A stretch of 64,000 nucleotides of DNA from NCBI RefSeq assembly GCF_017873175.1, contig NZ_JAGGJW010000001.1, positions 496,001-560,000 on the forward strand, read 5' to 3'. Positions 48,014 through 57,852 of this stretch are shown in pieces. The stretch's first letter is position 1; each line of letters opens with the position of its first letter. The stretch is from Neorhizobium petrolearium. GTDB lineage: Bacteria; Pseudomonadota; Alphaproteobacteria; Rhizobiales; Rhizobiaceae. The notes below the pieces were generated by a model. The model was not told the origin of the DNA and ran no database searches. It worked only from the letters and a program-made list of their open reading frames with translations. The translations under genes and the position numbers were made by a program.

Positions 48014-48895
48014 TTACGGGCGATACGCGGGTTCTGGATTGCACTGAATCGGCGCGGCGATCTCAAAAAGTGCTCCGGCCAATGGTTCGCCGGCCCGGGC
48101 AGCATCGTCCAGCCCCTCCCAGGCAGAGGTTACGGCGAGCCTCCCGTCGCCAATGAAAGCCGGGCAGGTGGTCCTGCGCGCCGGTAAGAGATGGCGTGAC
48201 AGATGCGTGCCGTCCGCCGCATAGTGATCGACGGCTCCTTGCCCCCAACGTGCGTTCCAGATTGTCCCGTCACTTGCACAGATGGAGCCGTCAATGCCGC
48301 CCGGTTTGCTATTCTGATCGATAAGCACGGTGGCGTCGCCAGCCGGCAGGCCCGTCTCGGGATCGAGCGGAACGCGCATTAGCCGATTGATCCGCGTATC
48401 GACGTAATAGCCAATCGTCCCGTCCGGCGAAAAGCAGATCGAGTTCGGGATGCTGATCCGGTCGAAGAGCTTCGTTACCACGCCGTGTGCCACATGGTAG
48501 ATGGCACCGGCACCGTCTTCGGCTTTCCTGCCCATGGTGCCGATCCAGAGGCTGCCCGAGGGATGTACGCGACCGTCGTTGGAGCGGTTGCCAGGCTTTG
48601 CCGGCTCCAGTTCACGATAGAGAGAAAGCCTTCCGCTTGCCCGGTCGCGGACAAAGAGGCCTTTGTCGCTCGCCAGCAATTGCCGGGTAGAATCGATGGA
48701 GGCGAGCGCACTGCCCATGACCGGCAATGTGTGGACGATTTCGCGGCTGGTCGCCATATGCAGTTCGTGCAGTGCCTTCCCAAGGATGTCGAACCACCAG
48801 AGCGTTCCGGTCTCCGATTCGAAGGTGGGGCCTTCTCCAAGTTCGCAAAGGGACGAGGAAAGGACAGCACCCTCAAAATTGTAAGTGGTCGTCAC
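48014..48895 (-). CDS. SMP-30/gluconolactonase family protein
   Basis: 293 aa, a six-bladed beta-propeller with CELGEGPTFE (metal Glu), RSNDGRVHPSGSLWIGTM (Asn and Asp ligands), IPNSICFSPDG and GGIDGSICASDGTIW. The family hydrolyses sugar lactones such as gluconolactone or L-arabinolactone with a divalent metal. No sugar genes are adjacent, so the substrate is open. Confidence 0.88.
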   Translation of the reverse strand: MTTTYNFEGAVLSSSLCELGEGPTFESETGTLWWFDILGKALHELHMATSREIVHTLPVMGSALASIDSTRQLLASDKGLFVRDRASGRLSLYRELEPAKPGNRSNDGRVHPSGSLWIGTMGRKAEDGAGAIYHVAHGVVTKLFDRISIPNSICFSPDGTIGYYVDTRINRLMRVPLDPETGLPAGDATVLIDQNSKPGGIDGSICASDGTIWNARWGQGAVDHYAADGTHLSRHLLPARRTTCPAFIGDGRLAVTSAWEGLDDAARAGEPLAGALFEIAAPIQCNPEPAYRP

Positions 48896-49282
48896 GGAAA
48901 ATCTCCAATTGCAGTCAGGGCGGGCGAATCTGTATCATTCAAACACGAGTTCGCAAATGTTCGGCATAGCTGATTTGATCCCCAACAATTATCTCCTGAC
49001 AAAGGATTGGAAGCATGCGAAGATTTTTTAAAATGAGCAAATGGCACGATCACAAGCCGGAACTGATAATTAGCAATAAATTTGGCACTTATTTAAACTC
49101 AAGATAGCAACCTTGACCAAGGGTGCGTCGGGCGGGAATGCAACCAGTGAGATCCGGAAGGTCCTCAGTGCATTTCCGCCGCGGCAGGTATTGCGAATAA
49201 ATAATGAATAGCCGGTTCGAGGCGGATGTATGGGAAATGCCATGGGTCGCTCGATTGCGGCGGGCGAGCAAAGAAGCAAGTG
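48896..49282 (+). other. 387-bp AT-richer intergenic region upstream of the LuxR gene
   Basis: Noticeably AT-rich against the surroundings. It holds a possible 30-codon ORF (49015-49107, listed separately) and a CCTTG-AC-CAAGG palindrome at 49111-49122 that could be an operator. No RNA gene is recognised. Confidence 0.4.
49015..49107 (+). CDS. Possible small basic protein (30 codons)
   Basis: ATG 49015 follows AAAGGATTGGAAGC. The product begins MRRFFKMSKWHDHKPE and ends YLNSR, with a TAG stop at 49105-49107. It uses AT-rich codons unlike neighbouring genes, which could mean either a recent acquisition or noncoding DNA. Unknown function. Confidence 0.3.
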   Translation: MRRFFKMSKWHDHKPELIISNKFGTYLNSR

Positions 49283-50017
49283 ATGTCCATCAATACCGAG
49301 AAAGCTGGAAAAACTCCGGCCTTTGACGGAAATGTCGAAGAGATCGCGGGTCTCAGGACTCAGTTCGACGTGTTCCGGTTCATGAAGCGAGTGACGGAAC
49401 ATTACGGCTGCCGAACCTTCATGGTTCTCAACCTTCCCCCGGCCACCTCTCTCGAATTGTCGAGCAACACCGTGATCACGAACTGGCCGGCCGAGTTGAT
49501 GGCCCACTTCGATCGCGAAGGACTGATGCGGACGAGTCCCATTCTTCGCAGGCTTCACGCCTCGACCCTGCCGATAATCTTCGATCTGGAAACGGTCGGT
49601 CCCGAGCGGCGCGGCCCGCTGGTGCGCAGCATTTTTGGGCGGTTCGGCATTGTCCGCGGCGCTTATTTTCCGGTCCATGACATGTCCGGCGGCCGCGGCG
49701 CGGTTTCCTTCGCCGGCGACGGTCCGCCCTTCACCCGTCAGCAGATGATGGAGCTGATGTATATTTCCATCCATGTCTTTGAGCGGCTGTCTGAAATCCG
49801 CAATCTCGACGTGCGCGTCACGGACATGCTGACGGACCGTGAAGTCGACTGCCTGAATTGGACGGCTGCCGGCAAGACCAGCGCGGAAATCGCCGAGATC
49901 CTCGGTCTCTCGGAGCATACAGTGAATCACTACCTGAACCGTGCCGCAAAAAAGCTCGACACGGTCAACCGCACCCAGGCAGTGGCCAAGGCACTCCGTA
50001 TCGGCTTGATAAAATAA
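49283..50017 (+). CDS. LuxR-type regulator with divergent autoinducer-binding domain
   Basis: 244 aa from MSINTEKAGK. N-terminal about 165 residues have the autoinducer-binding fold pattern (YGCRTFMVLNLPP ... TNWPAELMAHF). The C-terminal HTH is complete: TDREVDCLNWTAAGKTSAEIAEILGLSEHTVNHYLNRAAKKL. The ligand residues that hold acyl-homoserine lactones in LuxR/TraR (Trp57, Tyr61, Asp70, Trp85) appear replaced (Leu, Phe, Ser, Phe in my alignment by eye). No luxI is nearby, so it is an orphan regulator, perhaps of another signal. Confidence 0.82.
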   Translation: MSINTEKAGKTPAFDGNVEEIAGLRTQFDVFRFMKRVTEHYGCRTFMVLNLPPATSLELSSNTVITNWPAELMAHFDREGLMRTSPILRRLHASTLPIIFDLETVGPERRGPLVRSIFGRFGIVRGAYFPVHDMSGGRGAVSFAGDGPPFTRQQMMELMYISIHVFERLSEIRNLDVRVTDMLTDREVDCLNWTAAGKTSAEIAEILGLSEHTVNHYLNRAAKKLDTVNRTQAVAKALRIGLIK

Positions 50018-50387
50018 AAAAAATCCGTGCTGCACTGCACACAAATTCATCACTGCTCAAGGCTAGATCGACGAAAAAAGCGACCGGATCTGGCAGGTTG
50101 CTGCGCTGCAGCAGTATTTCCCATCAGAAGTAGTTGAAAAAACTCAATAAAAGGAAGCATCTTCCCGTCTGGCATGTTTCGTGCTTCTGTATGGTACAGG
50201 TCCAGAGGGGACTGTGAAGCGCCCCAAGAGGCGTGCCAAGAAAAGCCGTCGTTCGATCAGTGCGCCATACGGCTGCCGATCGGACGGCGGCTTAATCTTT
50301 CTTGCTCCCGGCAATGCGGAACACCTATATACGCCGAAAGCGACCTTTCGTTTCGGGAGGATGCTTGAGAAATCGGGAGTTTGAAAA
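50018..50387 (+). other. 370-bp region between the LuxR and apbC genes
   Basis: It holds a GCTGC-GC-TGCAGC-type hairpin near 50100 and a possible 56-67-codon ORF ending at 50384 (listed separately). No clear terminator or RNA gene was found. Confidence 0.35.
50181..50384 (+). CDS. Possible small basic protein upstream of apbC
   Basis: GTG at 50181 or, better, GTG at 50214 preceded by AGAGGGGACT. From the latter the product is 56 aa starting VKRPKRRAKKSRRS, strongly basic, then neutral to RMLEKSGV. The TGA lies 3 bp before the apbC ATG, which would suit translational coupling. No family recognised; it may be noncoding. Confidence 0.3.
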   Translation: MLLYGTGPEGTVKRPKRRAKKSRRSISAPYGCRSDGGLIFLAPGNAEHLYTPKATFRFGRMLEKSGV

Positions 50388-51539
50388 ATGTCCGACGTGA
50401 CGAAGGAAGACGTGCTGGCGGTGCTTTCGAAGGTGCGCGGCCCGGATCTGGAAGGCGATATCGTCTCACGCGGCATGGTGTCGGATGTCTTTATTTCCGA
50501 CAACAAGGTCTATTTCTCCATCACTGTGCCGTCCGAGCGTGCGCAGGAACTGGAGCCGTTGCGCATCGCCGCCGAGCGTAGCGTCAAGGCGATGCCGGGC
50601 GTCAAGGGTGCGCTTGTGACGCTGACGGCGGACCGCAAGGCGGGCTCGTCACCGCCGCCGCGTCCGCAGCCCCCGTCCTCCGCCGGCCAATCCCCTGGTC
50701 ATGCTTCGGGACATTCTCATCCGCCGCAGCGCGAGAAGGCCGGCGTGCCGGGAGTGGGCGCGATTATCGCGGTGGCCTCGGGCAAGGGCGGTGTCGGCAA
50801 ATCGACGACGGCCGTCAATCTCGCTCTCGGGCTTCAGGCGAATGGCTTGCGCGTCGGCATTCTGGATGCAGACATCTACGGCCCTTCCGTACCGCGGCTT
50901 CTGAAGATTTCCGGCCGCCCGCAACAGATCGAGAATCGCATCATAAAGCCGATGGAGAATTATGGCCTGAAGGCCATGTCCATGGGTTTCCTCGTGGATG
51001 AGGAGACGGCAATGATCTGGCGCGGCCCGATGGTCCAGTCGGCGCTGATGCAGATGTTGCGCGAAGTGGCCTGGGGCGAACTCGACGTGCTGGTCGTCGA
51101 CATGCCGCCCGGCACGGGCGACGCGCAGCTCACCATGGCGCAGCAGGTGCCGCTTGCCGGCGCCGTCATCGTCTCGACGCCGCAGGATCTGGCGCTCATC
51201 GACGCGCGCAAGGGGATCGCCATGTTTCGCAAGGTGGAGGTGCCGCTGCTCGGCATCATCGAGAACATGAGTTATTTCCTTGCCCCGGATACCGGCAAGC
51301 GCTACGACATCTTCGGCCACGGCGGCGCACGCGGCGAGGCAGAGCGGATCGGAGTGCCCTTCCTGGGCGAGGTGCCGCTGACGATCGACATCCGCGAACG
51401 GTCCGATGCCGGAACTCCGGTGGTCGTTTCCGATCCGCAAGGGGCGACGGCGGAGATCTACCGGCAGATCGCCGCAAAGGTCTGGGCCGAGCTCGGCGGC
51501 CGCGCTCCACGACAGACACCGGCCATCGTTTTCGAATAA
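50388..51539 (+). CDS. apbC: Mrp/ApbC-type iron-sulfur carrier ATPase
   Basis: 383 aa. An N-terminal MIP18/DUF59 domain (residues 1-90) is joined by a Pro/His-rich linker to the P-loop ATPase with deviant Walker A VASGKGGVGKSTT, DADIYGPSVPRLL, VVDMPPGTGDAQLT and ENMSYF. The usual CxxC after ENMSYF, used to hold the Fe-S cluster in many homologues, is replaced here by APDT. It should load Fe-S clusters on apoproteins, but cluster binding must differ if so. A short basic ORF may precede it. Confidence 0.92.
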   Translation: MSDVTKEDVLAVLSKVRGPDLEGDIVSRGMVSDVFISDNKVYFSITVPSERAQELEPLRIAAERSVKAMPGVKGALVTLTADRKAGSSPPPRPQPPSSAGQSPGHASGHSHPPQREKAGVPGVGAIIAVASGKGGVGKSTTAVNLALGLQANGLRVGILDADIYGPSVPRLLKISGRPQQIENRIIKPMENYGLKAMSMGFLVDEETAMIWRGPMVQSALMQMLREVAWGELDVLVVDMPPGTGDAQLTMAQQVPLAGAVIVSTPQDLALIDARKGIAMFRKVEVPLLGIIENMSYFLAPDTGKRYDIFGHGGARGEAERIGVPFLGEVPLTIDIRERSDAGTPVVVSDPQGATAEIYRQIAAKVWAELGGRAPRQTPAIVFE

Positions 51540-51842
51540 AATCCGTATAAGCGAAATGCCATCGCGGCAACCGAACCGTCCGACTTGGTCGGAAGTGGTT
51601 GAGGTCGGCGTTCCCGGCCAAGGCCTTGATGCCGATCGAGATTCCTCTCGCAGCCGCATGCCCTCTTGAACATCCTGCGGGCCGGAGTCATGTTGCCGCG
51701 CTGACAGCGACGTTTATACGCCTCTTGATTTTGACTATGGCTATCTTTATAGGCGCGTCCCGCTGGAGGCCGAATGGCCCTGGAAGGAGCCGGCAAGCCC
51801 GCTTCTCGTTCAAGGCCGACGGATTTCGGCCGGAGACAAAGA
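51540..51842 (+). other. 303-bp intergenic region before the CorA-type gene
   Basis: No gene, terminator or known riboswitch recognised. In-frame codons continue from the CorA frame back to an ATG at 51774 but without a ribosome-binding site. Confidence 0.4.
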
Positions 51843-52814
51843 TTGATCAATGCCTATAGCGCCAATGGCTCGACGAGGACGCTTCTGCCGGCAGAGGCGC
51901 TGCCGCAGCTTCCAGACGATGTCACGTGGATCGATCTCGTAAACCCCACCCCGCAGGAAGATGCCTATGTGGAGGGGCTTGTCGGCATTCAGGTCCCGAC
52001 CCGCGATGACCTCAGGGACATCGAGCCGTCGAGCCGCCTCTACATCGAGAAGGACGCGGTCTTCATGACCGCTTCGCTGGTCTGGCGTGCGGATGGCAGG
52101 GATCCCCAGCTCACCGACGTGGCGTTCATCCTGTCGGGCAACAGGCTGATTACCGTCCGCTACGCGGAACCGAAAAGCTTTCAGCTCTTCATCGCCGCGC
52201 TCGGCCGCGCACCGGACGAGATGCGCAATGGTGTGACGCTGCTCGGGAGACTGCTGGAGACCATAGCCGATCGCACGGCCGAGATTCTTGAGAACGCGGT
52301 CGATCGTGTCGACAAGCTGTCGTCGGATATCTTCCGTGATCACGGCAGACGCCGCGCGCCGCAGTTCCTGGAAGCCAAGCTTGCGGACATCGCCGATCAT
52401 CATCGTTTGATCAGTAAGGTACGTGACAGCCTGGGCTCGCTTTCCAGGCTCTTGACCTTCCTGATGAACGTCCCGTTGATCAAGGGCGACAAGAGTGATG
52501 CCAGCCTTTGCCGCACGGTTGCACACGACGTCAACACGTTGTCGGAACACGCCGCCTTCATCGCCGGCAATATCGCCTTTCTGCTGGACGCTTCGCTCGG
52601 TCTTATCAATGTCGAGCAGAACGCCATCATCAAGATCTTCTCGATCGCATCGGTCGTCTTCCTGCCGCCCACGCTCGTCGCCTCCATCTACGGCATGAAT
52701 TTTCATCTCATGCCGGAACTCGACTGGCACTTTGGATATCCGCTCGCAATCGTCGCGATGATCCTGTCCGCCATTATTCCCTTTTTCATCTTCCGCTGGA
52801 AAGGCTGGCTCTGA
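51843..52814 (+). CDS. CorA-family magnesium/divalent-cation transporter
   Basis: 323 aa using a TTG start at 51843, chosen because GGAGA lies 7 nt upstream and the sequence [10 protein letters not shown] fits the family N-terminus; an ATG at 51774 gives 346 aa but lacks a ribosome-binding site. A large soluble N-terminal domain is followed by two C-terminal transmembrane helices with the signature YGMNF (GMN) between them. It forms a pentameric Mg2+ (or Co2+/Ni2+) channel in the inner membrane. kup follows 13 bp downstream, so two cation importers seem to share a message. Confidence 0.9.
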   Translation: MINAYSANGSTRTLLPAEALPQLPDDVTWIDLVNPTPQEDAYVEGLVGIQVPTRDDLRDIEPSSRLYIEKDAVFMTASLVWRADGRDPQLTDVAFILSGNRLITVRYAEPKSFQLFIAALGRAPDEMRNGVTLLGRLLETIADRTAEILENAVDRVDKLSSDIFRDHGRRRAPQFLEAKLADIADHHRLISKVRDSLGSLSRLLTFLMNVPLIKGDKSDASLCRTVAHDVNTLSEHAAFIAGNIAFLLDASLGLINVEQNAIIKIFSIASVVFLPPTLVASIYGMNFHLMPELDWHFGYPLAIVAMILSAIIPFFIFRWKGWL

Positions 52815-52827
52815 GGCCAGACACGCC

Positions 52828-54729
52828 ATGGGTCAACCCGCTGAAATTCATGTCACCGAAGAAACGAAAGGGCAGAGCCTTTTCGCGCTTGCGCTTGGCT
52901 CCGTCGGTGTCGTCTACGGCGATATCGGCACGAGCCCGCTCTACGCGTTCCGCGAGGCCCTGAAGCCGGTCGCCCATGACGGCGTTACCCAGACCGAAGT
53001 CATCGGCCTTATCTCGCTGATGATCTGGGCGCTGACGATCATCGTGACGTTCAAATACGTGCTCTTCCTGCTGCGCGCCGATAACGATGGCGAAGGTGGT
53101 ACGCTCTCTCTGCTCGCCATGCTCACCAAGACTGCCAATGGCCATAAGGCATTCCTGATGCTGCTTGGCCTTATCGGCGCGGCGCTCTTCCTGGGCGATG
53201 CGATGATCACCCCAGCGCTCTCGGTCATGTCCGCTGTCGAGGGGCTGAAGCTGGTGACGCCGACCTTGCAGAATGCCGTGCTGCCGATTTCGGTCGGCAT
53301 CCTGATCGCGCTCTTTGCCATCCAGTCGAAGGGAACGGGGCTTGTTTCGGCCTTCTTTGGGCCGATCACCGCCCTCTGGTTCATCGCCATCGGGGCCTTC
53401 GGCGTCGTTCATATTTCCGACGACTACAGTATCCTGGCCGCCTTCAATCCGTGGTACGCTGCGGAGTTCATGCTGCACGAAGGCTTTGTCGGCATCGTTG
53501 TGCTTGGCGCGGTCTTTCTGACGGTCACCGGGGCGGAAGCGCTCTATGCCGACCTTGGCCATTTCGGACGCCGGCCGATCCAGTGGGCCTGGTTCGTGCT
53601 TGTGTTTCCGGCCCTGACACTCAACTATCTGGGGCAGGGCGCCTTCGTGCTGAAACGCCCGGAAGCCATGTCCGATCCCTTCTATCTGATGTTCCCGCAA
53701 TGGGCGCTGCTGCCGATGGTGATCCTGGCGACGGCCGCAACCATCATTGCCAGCCAGGCGGTGATTACCGGCGCGTTCTCATTGGTGCGTCAGGCGATCC
53801 ACCTCGGTTATCTGCCGCGCATGCAGATCCTCATCACTTCCGAGACCAATATCGGTCAGATATTCCTGCCGTCGGTCAACACGCTGCTTCTGGTCGGCGT
53901 GACTGCGCTGGTGCTCGGCTTCGAAAGTTCCGAGGCGCTCGCCACCGCCTATGGTATCTCCGTGACCGGCGCCATGGTCGTCACCACGCTGATGGCCTTC
54001 GAATTCGTGCGGGCGAAATGGAAATGGCCGCAGACACTCGCAGTCGCCGTGCTGGCCCCGCTGCTTGCGCTGGAACTGGTCTTCCTCGGCGCCAATCTCC
54101 TGAAGATCCACGACGGAGGCTGGGTGCCGATCACGATGGCAATCATCTTCACCATCATCATGTGGACCTGGAAGCGCGGTGCGGCGATTCTTTTCGAAAA
54201 GACCCGCCGCATAGACGTGCCGCTTGCGACCTTCGTTCCCATGGTGGAGAAGAAGAGCGATCATGCACCGGTCTCGGTGCCGGGTGTGGCGATCTTCCTG
54301 ACCAGCGATCCGGAAACGGCGCCTGCGGCGTTGCTGCACAATATCAAGCACAACCACGTCCTGCACGAGAAGAACGTCATCCTGACCATCGTGACGGTCA
54401 ACAAGCCGCGCGTCTCCCTGGAAGAGCGGTTCAAGATCGAGAAGATTTCCGAGCGTTTCACGCTGATCGAGTTGCGTTTCGGCTTCATGCAGTCGCACAA
54501 TGTCTCGCAGGCGCTCGCCTATTTGAGGAAAACCGGCTTCAAGTTCGACATCATGTCGACCTCCTTTTATCTCGGCCGCCGCAAGCTTGTGCCGGATGCC
54601 GAATCCGGCATGCCGATGTGGCAGGACCGGCTGTTCATCGCCATGGCCAACACCGCGACCGATCCTTCCGACTATTTCCACCTGCCGGCCAACCGGGTGG
54701 TGGAGCTCGGCTCGCATGTCATCATCTGA
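52828..54729 (+). CDS. kup: Kup (TrkD) potassium uptake protein
   Basis: 633 aa with about twelve transmembrane segments in the first 430 residues and a soluble C-terminal domain. Kup landmarks are [19 protein letters not shown] near the N-terminus, [26 protein letters not shown] and [12 protein letters not shown]. It takes up K+ with H+. Coupled to the CorA-type gene. Rhizobia often have more than one Kup. Confidence 0.95.
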   Translation: MGQPAEIHVTEETKGQSLFALALGSVGVVYGDIGTSPLYAFREALKPVAHDGVTQTEVIGLISLMIWALTIIVTFKYVLFLLRADNDGEGGTLSLLAMLTKTANGHKAFLMLLGLIGAALFLGDAMITPALSVMSAVEGLKLVTPTLQNAVLPISVGILIALFAIQSKGTGLVSAFFGPITALWFIAIGAFGVVHISDDYSILAAFNPWYAAEFMLHEGFVGIVVLGAVFLTVTGAEALYADLGHFGRRPIQWAWFVLVFPALTLNYLGQGAFVLKRPEAMSDPFYLMFPQWALLPMVILATAATIIASQAVITGAFSLVRQAIHLGYLPRMQILITSETNIGQIFLPSVNTLLLVGVTALVLGFESSEALATAYGISVTGAMVVTTLMAFEFVRAKWKWPQTLAVAVLAPLLALELVFLGANLLKIHDGGWVPITMAIIFTIIMWTWKRGAAILFEKTRRIDVPLATFVPMVEKKSDHAPVSVPGVAIFLTSDPETAPAALLHNIKHNHVLHEKNVILTIVTVNKPRVSLEERFKIEKISERFTLIELRFGFMQSHNVSQALAYLRKTGFKFDIMSTSFYLGRRKLVPDAESGMPMWQDRLFIAMANTATDPSDYFHLPANRVVELGSHVII

Positions 54730-54853
54730 TACACATTACCCTGACATTTATGTGAATCTGCTAAATAAGCCGGATTTCAGGACGCTTCGGCCATCCGCGT
54801 TAACCGCTCATCAAGGTTAATGATCGATCTTTTATCGGGTCGTCGTTGCCGTT

Positions 54854-56041
54854 GTGGAGTTTTCGGTTTTGCGTTCGAAGCGTATTTTGAGTCGCAAGTC
54901 CTCGTCCCGTCCGGATGCCTGGACTTCCCCGGCTGTCTTCGGCCTCGCCTGCTGGCTGTTTTTTCCATCCTCTCCCGCCCAGGGCGACCTCGCCGACCTT
55001 CTGACCGGTTTCGATAACGCGGATCAGTGGCGCATGGTGCTCACCAATTCCCCGGCAGGCTCGATCCATCAGGCCTCGCTGGCATTCCCGGGCCTGAAAG
55101 ACGCCGTTTCCGGCAATGCGGGCATCACTCTTCCGGATGGGCGCAAGATCGCACTGGTCGATGAGAAGAAATCCACTGATCCGCGCCCGGATGAGGACCG
55201 CGTCAACCGCGCCTCCAAGAAGGGGCGCGTCGTCGCCGTCGAGCCGATGCAGCCGCCCAAGGCCTTTTCTGCGGGTTCCGTGCTGCAACGCTCCAGCGCG
55301 CTCACGCTGCCGATCGAAACACGCAAGGAACTGACGGCCTTTGCCAAGCCCGGTAAGGCACAGAAGCAGATCGAACTCGCCTCCTTCTATTTCCGCAAGA
55401 AGGAAGAGCCGAAGCCGGACGACGGTCTCCTGCCGATGGTCGCAAGCCTCATCAACAACAGCCATGCCGACGTGCTCGCGACCGCCTATGCACCGCCGGA
55501 GCCCGATTTCGCCAAGCAGTCGCCATTCGATGCGATTCTGAAGGAGAAGCCGAATGTGGGCCGGTTCATTCCACCGATCGGGCCGAAGGATCACGCTTGG
55601 GCGGCGACGCCGCTGCCGCCTTCCGCCTTCTCCGCCCGTGAACAGCAATGCCTCGCCTCCGGCATCTATTTCGAAGCGCGCAGCGAATCCGCTCGCGGCC
55701 AGGCGGCGGTTGCTCAGGTGATTCTGAACCGCGTCCGCAATCCCGCCTATCCGGGTACGATTTGCGACGTTGTCTACCAGAACGAGGATTGGCGCAATCG
55801 CTGCCAGTTTTCCTTCGCCTGCGACAGGATCAAGGACCGCATCCGCTCGCAATATCACTGGAAGATGGCCCGCGAAGTGGCTATGGCCGTGACGGCGGGC
55901 AAGATCTGGCTGCCGGAAGTGGGGTCCGCCACCCACTACCATGCCGTCTATGTGCGGCCGGCCTGGGCGCGCACGATGAAGAAGGTCGGCCGCATCGGCC
56001 TGCATGTCTTCTATCGCACCTATGGCGGCGGCTGGAGCTAA
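54854..56041 (+). CDS. SleB-type cell-wall hydrolase
   Basis: 395 aa with a GTG start; no strong ribosome-binding site. A single hydrophobic segment (PAVFGLACWLFFPSSPAQG, about residues 26-44) acts as signal or anchor. A long variable region rich in Lys and Pro precedes the Hydrolase_2/SleB domain at about 275-390, with LASGIYFEARSESARGQAAV, VILNRVRNPAYPGTICDVVYQ and ATHYHAVYV. SleB-like enzymes cleave peptidoglycan glycan strands (lytic transglycosylase). In non-sporeformers it probably remodels the wall. Confidence 0.86.
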   Translation: MEFSVLRSKRILSRKSSSRPDAWTSPAVFGLACWLFFPSSPAQGDLADLLTGFDNADQWRMVLTNSPAGSIHQASLAFPGLKDAVSGNAGITLPDGRKIALVDEKKSTDPRPDEDRVNRASKKGRVVAVEPMQPPKAFSAGSVLQRSSALTLPIETRKELTAFAKPGKAQKQIELASFYFRKKEEPKPDDGLLPMVASLINNSHADVLATAYAPPEPDFAKQSPFDAILKEKPNVGRFIPPIGPKDHAWAATPLPPSAFSAREQQCLASGIYFEARSESARGQAAVAQVILNRVRNPAYPGTICDVVYQNEDWRNRCQFSFACDRIKDRIRSQYHWKMAREVAMAVTAGKIWLPEVGSATHYHAVYVRPAWARTMKKVGRIGLHVFYRTYGGGWS

Positions 56042-56165
56042 GGCTTCCCCCGGCGTCATAACGGGCAGCGATTCCCGCGACAGTTTTACCCGGCTCAGGT
56101 TGCATGGCCTGTAACTATATGAAACTTCTCAGCTAATTTACCTCAGTCTAACAGCCTTGGACGCC

Positions 56166-56194
56166 TTGACTATATGGGCGCTCAAAACTATGTT
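56166..56194 (+). promoter_or_regulatory. Putative promoter of the atp F0 operon
   Basis: TTGACT (56166-56171), 17-bp spacer, TATGTT (56189-56194). It lies 115 bp upstream of atpI with nothing else between. Confidence 0.55.
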
Positions 56195-56308
56195 GCGCGC
56201 GACTTGAAAACGGGCCGGAAGGCGCGAAATCCCTCGCTGGCTGCATTATAGATGGCCGGCCGGCATGCAGGCTGCTTAGTCTGGAAGCCGGAGGAGGGGA
56301 GGACGCGA

Positions 56309-56659
56309 ATGACGGATGATCGGGACGATGGTCTGGAAGAGCGCCGGAGGCGCCTGTCCGCAGAGCTTGCGAACAGGAAGGCCGAAGACGCGGCAGAGGC
56401 GAAGAGGGACGCGCAATCGGAAGAAAGCCGCAAGGGCATGGCTCTTGGCTTCAAGCTTTCCTCCGAGTTCATCTCCGCCGTCGCGGTTGGCGCCATCCTG
56501 GGCTATATGCTCGACCGTTTTGCCGGTACGTCGCCGTGGGGGCTGATCGTTTTGCTTCTCCTCGGTTTCTGTGCCGGTGTTTTGAATGTGCTCCGCTCCG
56601 TTGGCATGGTGGCTCCGCCACCATCCATGCAGAAGCGGAACGACAAGGATGGGAAATGA
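56309..56659 (+). CDS. atpI: ATP synthase protein I (AtpI)
   Basis: 116 aa from MTDDRDDGLEERRR, with GGAGGGGAGG upstream. A charged N-terminal part is followed by two transmembrane helices (FISAVAVGAILGYML and GLIVLLLLGFCAGVL). AtpI helps assemble the c-ring and imports Mg2+. First gene of the F0 operon. Confidence 0.88.
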   Translation: MTDDRDDGLEERRRRLSAELANRKAEDAAEAKRDAQSEESRKGMALGFKLSSEFISAVAVGAILGYMLDRFAGTSPWGLIVLLLLGFCAGVLNVLRSVGMVAPPPSMQKRNDKDGK

Positions 56660-56723
56660 AGCGGCCTTCGGCGGCTTCGATAATGAACGAAGTCGCTTCG
56701 GCGGCGAAGGAAAGAGGTAGACG

Positions 56724-57476
56724 GTGGCAAACGATCCGATCCATCAGTTTCAGATCAGCAAGATCGTTCCGATCGAGATCGGCGGCATCGACTTCTCCTT
56801 CACAAATGCATCGCTTTTCATGGTTGCGACCATAGCTTGCGCTGCCGGCTTCCTTTATTTTGCGACGTCTCAGCGCGGCCTGATCCCGGGACGGGCGCAG
56901 TCGGTCGCGGAAATGTCCTATGAGTTCATCGCCGGAATGCTGCGCGAAGGCGCGGGCAGCCACGGCATGAAGTTCTTCCCGCTGGTCTTCTCGCTGTTCA
57001 TGTTCGTGCTGACCGCAAACCTGCTCGGCATGTTTCCTTATTTCTTCACCGTTACCAGCCAGATCATCGTCACCTTCGCGCTTGCTCTGCTCGTCATCGG
57101 CACGGTCCTCGTCTACGGCTTCTACAAGCACGGCTTGCACTTCCTGCAGCTCTTCGTGCCGAGCGGTGTGCCGGGCGCGCTGTTGCCGCTGGTCGTCTCG
57201 ATCGAAATCATCTCGTTCCTCTCCCGCCCGGTTTCGCTCTCTGTTCGTCTTTTCGCGAACATGCTTGCCGGCCACATCACGCTGAAAGTGTTCGCAGGCT
57301 TCGTCGCCTCGCTTGGAACCCTCGGCGCACTCGGCATCGGCGGTGCAGTCCTTCCCCTCATCATGACGGTCGCCCTGACCGGTCTCGAATTCCTCGTCGC
57401 CTTCCTCCAGGCTTACGTCTTTGCGGTGCTGACCTGCATGTACCTCAACGACGCGATCCATCCCGGCGGGCACTAA
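56724..57476 (+). CDS. atpB: ATP synthase F0 subunit a
   Basis: 250 aa with a GTG start behind GAAAGAGGTAG. Five transmembrane helices; the essential Arg lies in [13 protein letters not shown]. It forms the proton half-channels beside the c-ring. Confidence 0.96.
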   Translation: MANDPIHQFQISKIVPIEIGGIDFSFTNASLFMVATIACAAGFLYFATSQRGLIPGRAQSVAEMSYEFIAGMLREGAGSHGMKFFPLVFSLFMFVLTANLLGMFPYFFTVTSQIIVTFALALLVIGTVLVYGFYKHGLHFLQLFVPSGVPGALLPLVVSIEIISFLSRPVSLSVRLFANMLAGHITLKVFAGFVASLGTLGALGIGGAVLPLIMTVALTGLEFLVAFLQAYVFAVLTCMYLNDAIHPGGH

Positions 57477-57542
57477 GGATAACGACATTGGCGTCCTGAG
57501 GCGTCAGTCATCAGCCGCAACAACCATTTCAAGGAGTTTCTC

Positions 57543-57770
57543 ATGGAAGCGGAAGCAGCAAAGTTCATCGGTGCAGGTCTGGCTTGCTTTGGCATGGCCG
57601 GTACGGCTCTCGGCCTCGGCAACATCTTCGGCAACTACCTCTCGGGCGCCCTGCGCAACCCGTCCGCCGCGGACAGCCAGTTCGGCCGTCTGGTATTCGG
57701 CTTCGCCGTTACGGAAGCTCTGGGCATCTTCTCGCTGCTCATCGCTCTCCTGCTGCTCTACGCAGTCTGA
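57543..57770 (+). CDS. atpE: ATP synthase F0 subunit c
   Basis: 75 aa, two transmembrane helices with a polar loop ([13 protein letters not shown]). The proton-binding carboxylate is the Glu in [17 protein letters not shown] precedes the ATG. Confidence 0.96.
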   Translation: MEAEAAKFIGAGLACFGMAGTALGLGNIFGNYLSGALRNPSAADSQFGRLVFGFAVTEALGIFSLLIALLLLYAV

Positions 57771-57852
57771 TACCTGGCCAGGGATCGGGATCGCGGCCGC
57801 TTGGAAAAGCGCGCCGTGATCCTTCGCATTTGGAATACACCTGGAGGTGATG

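Noticed and set aside
47824..48105. 94-codon N-terminal extension of the PRC-barrel protein
   Set aside because: It overlaps the SMP-30 gene and lacks a signal peptide; the inner ATG has a good ribosome-binding site and begins a signal peptide.
54800..54820. CtrA-type site before the SleB gene
   Set aside because: The two TTAA half-sites are 13 bp apart rather than the 7 bp of the CtrA consensus.
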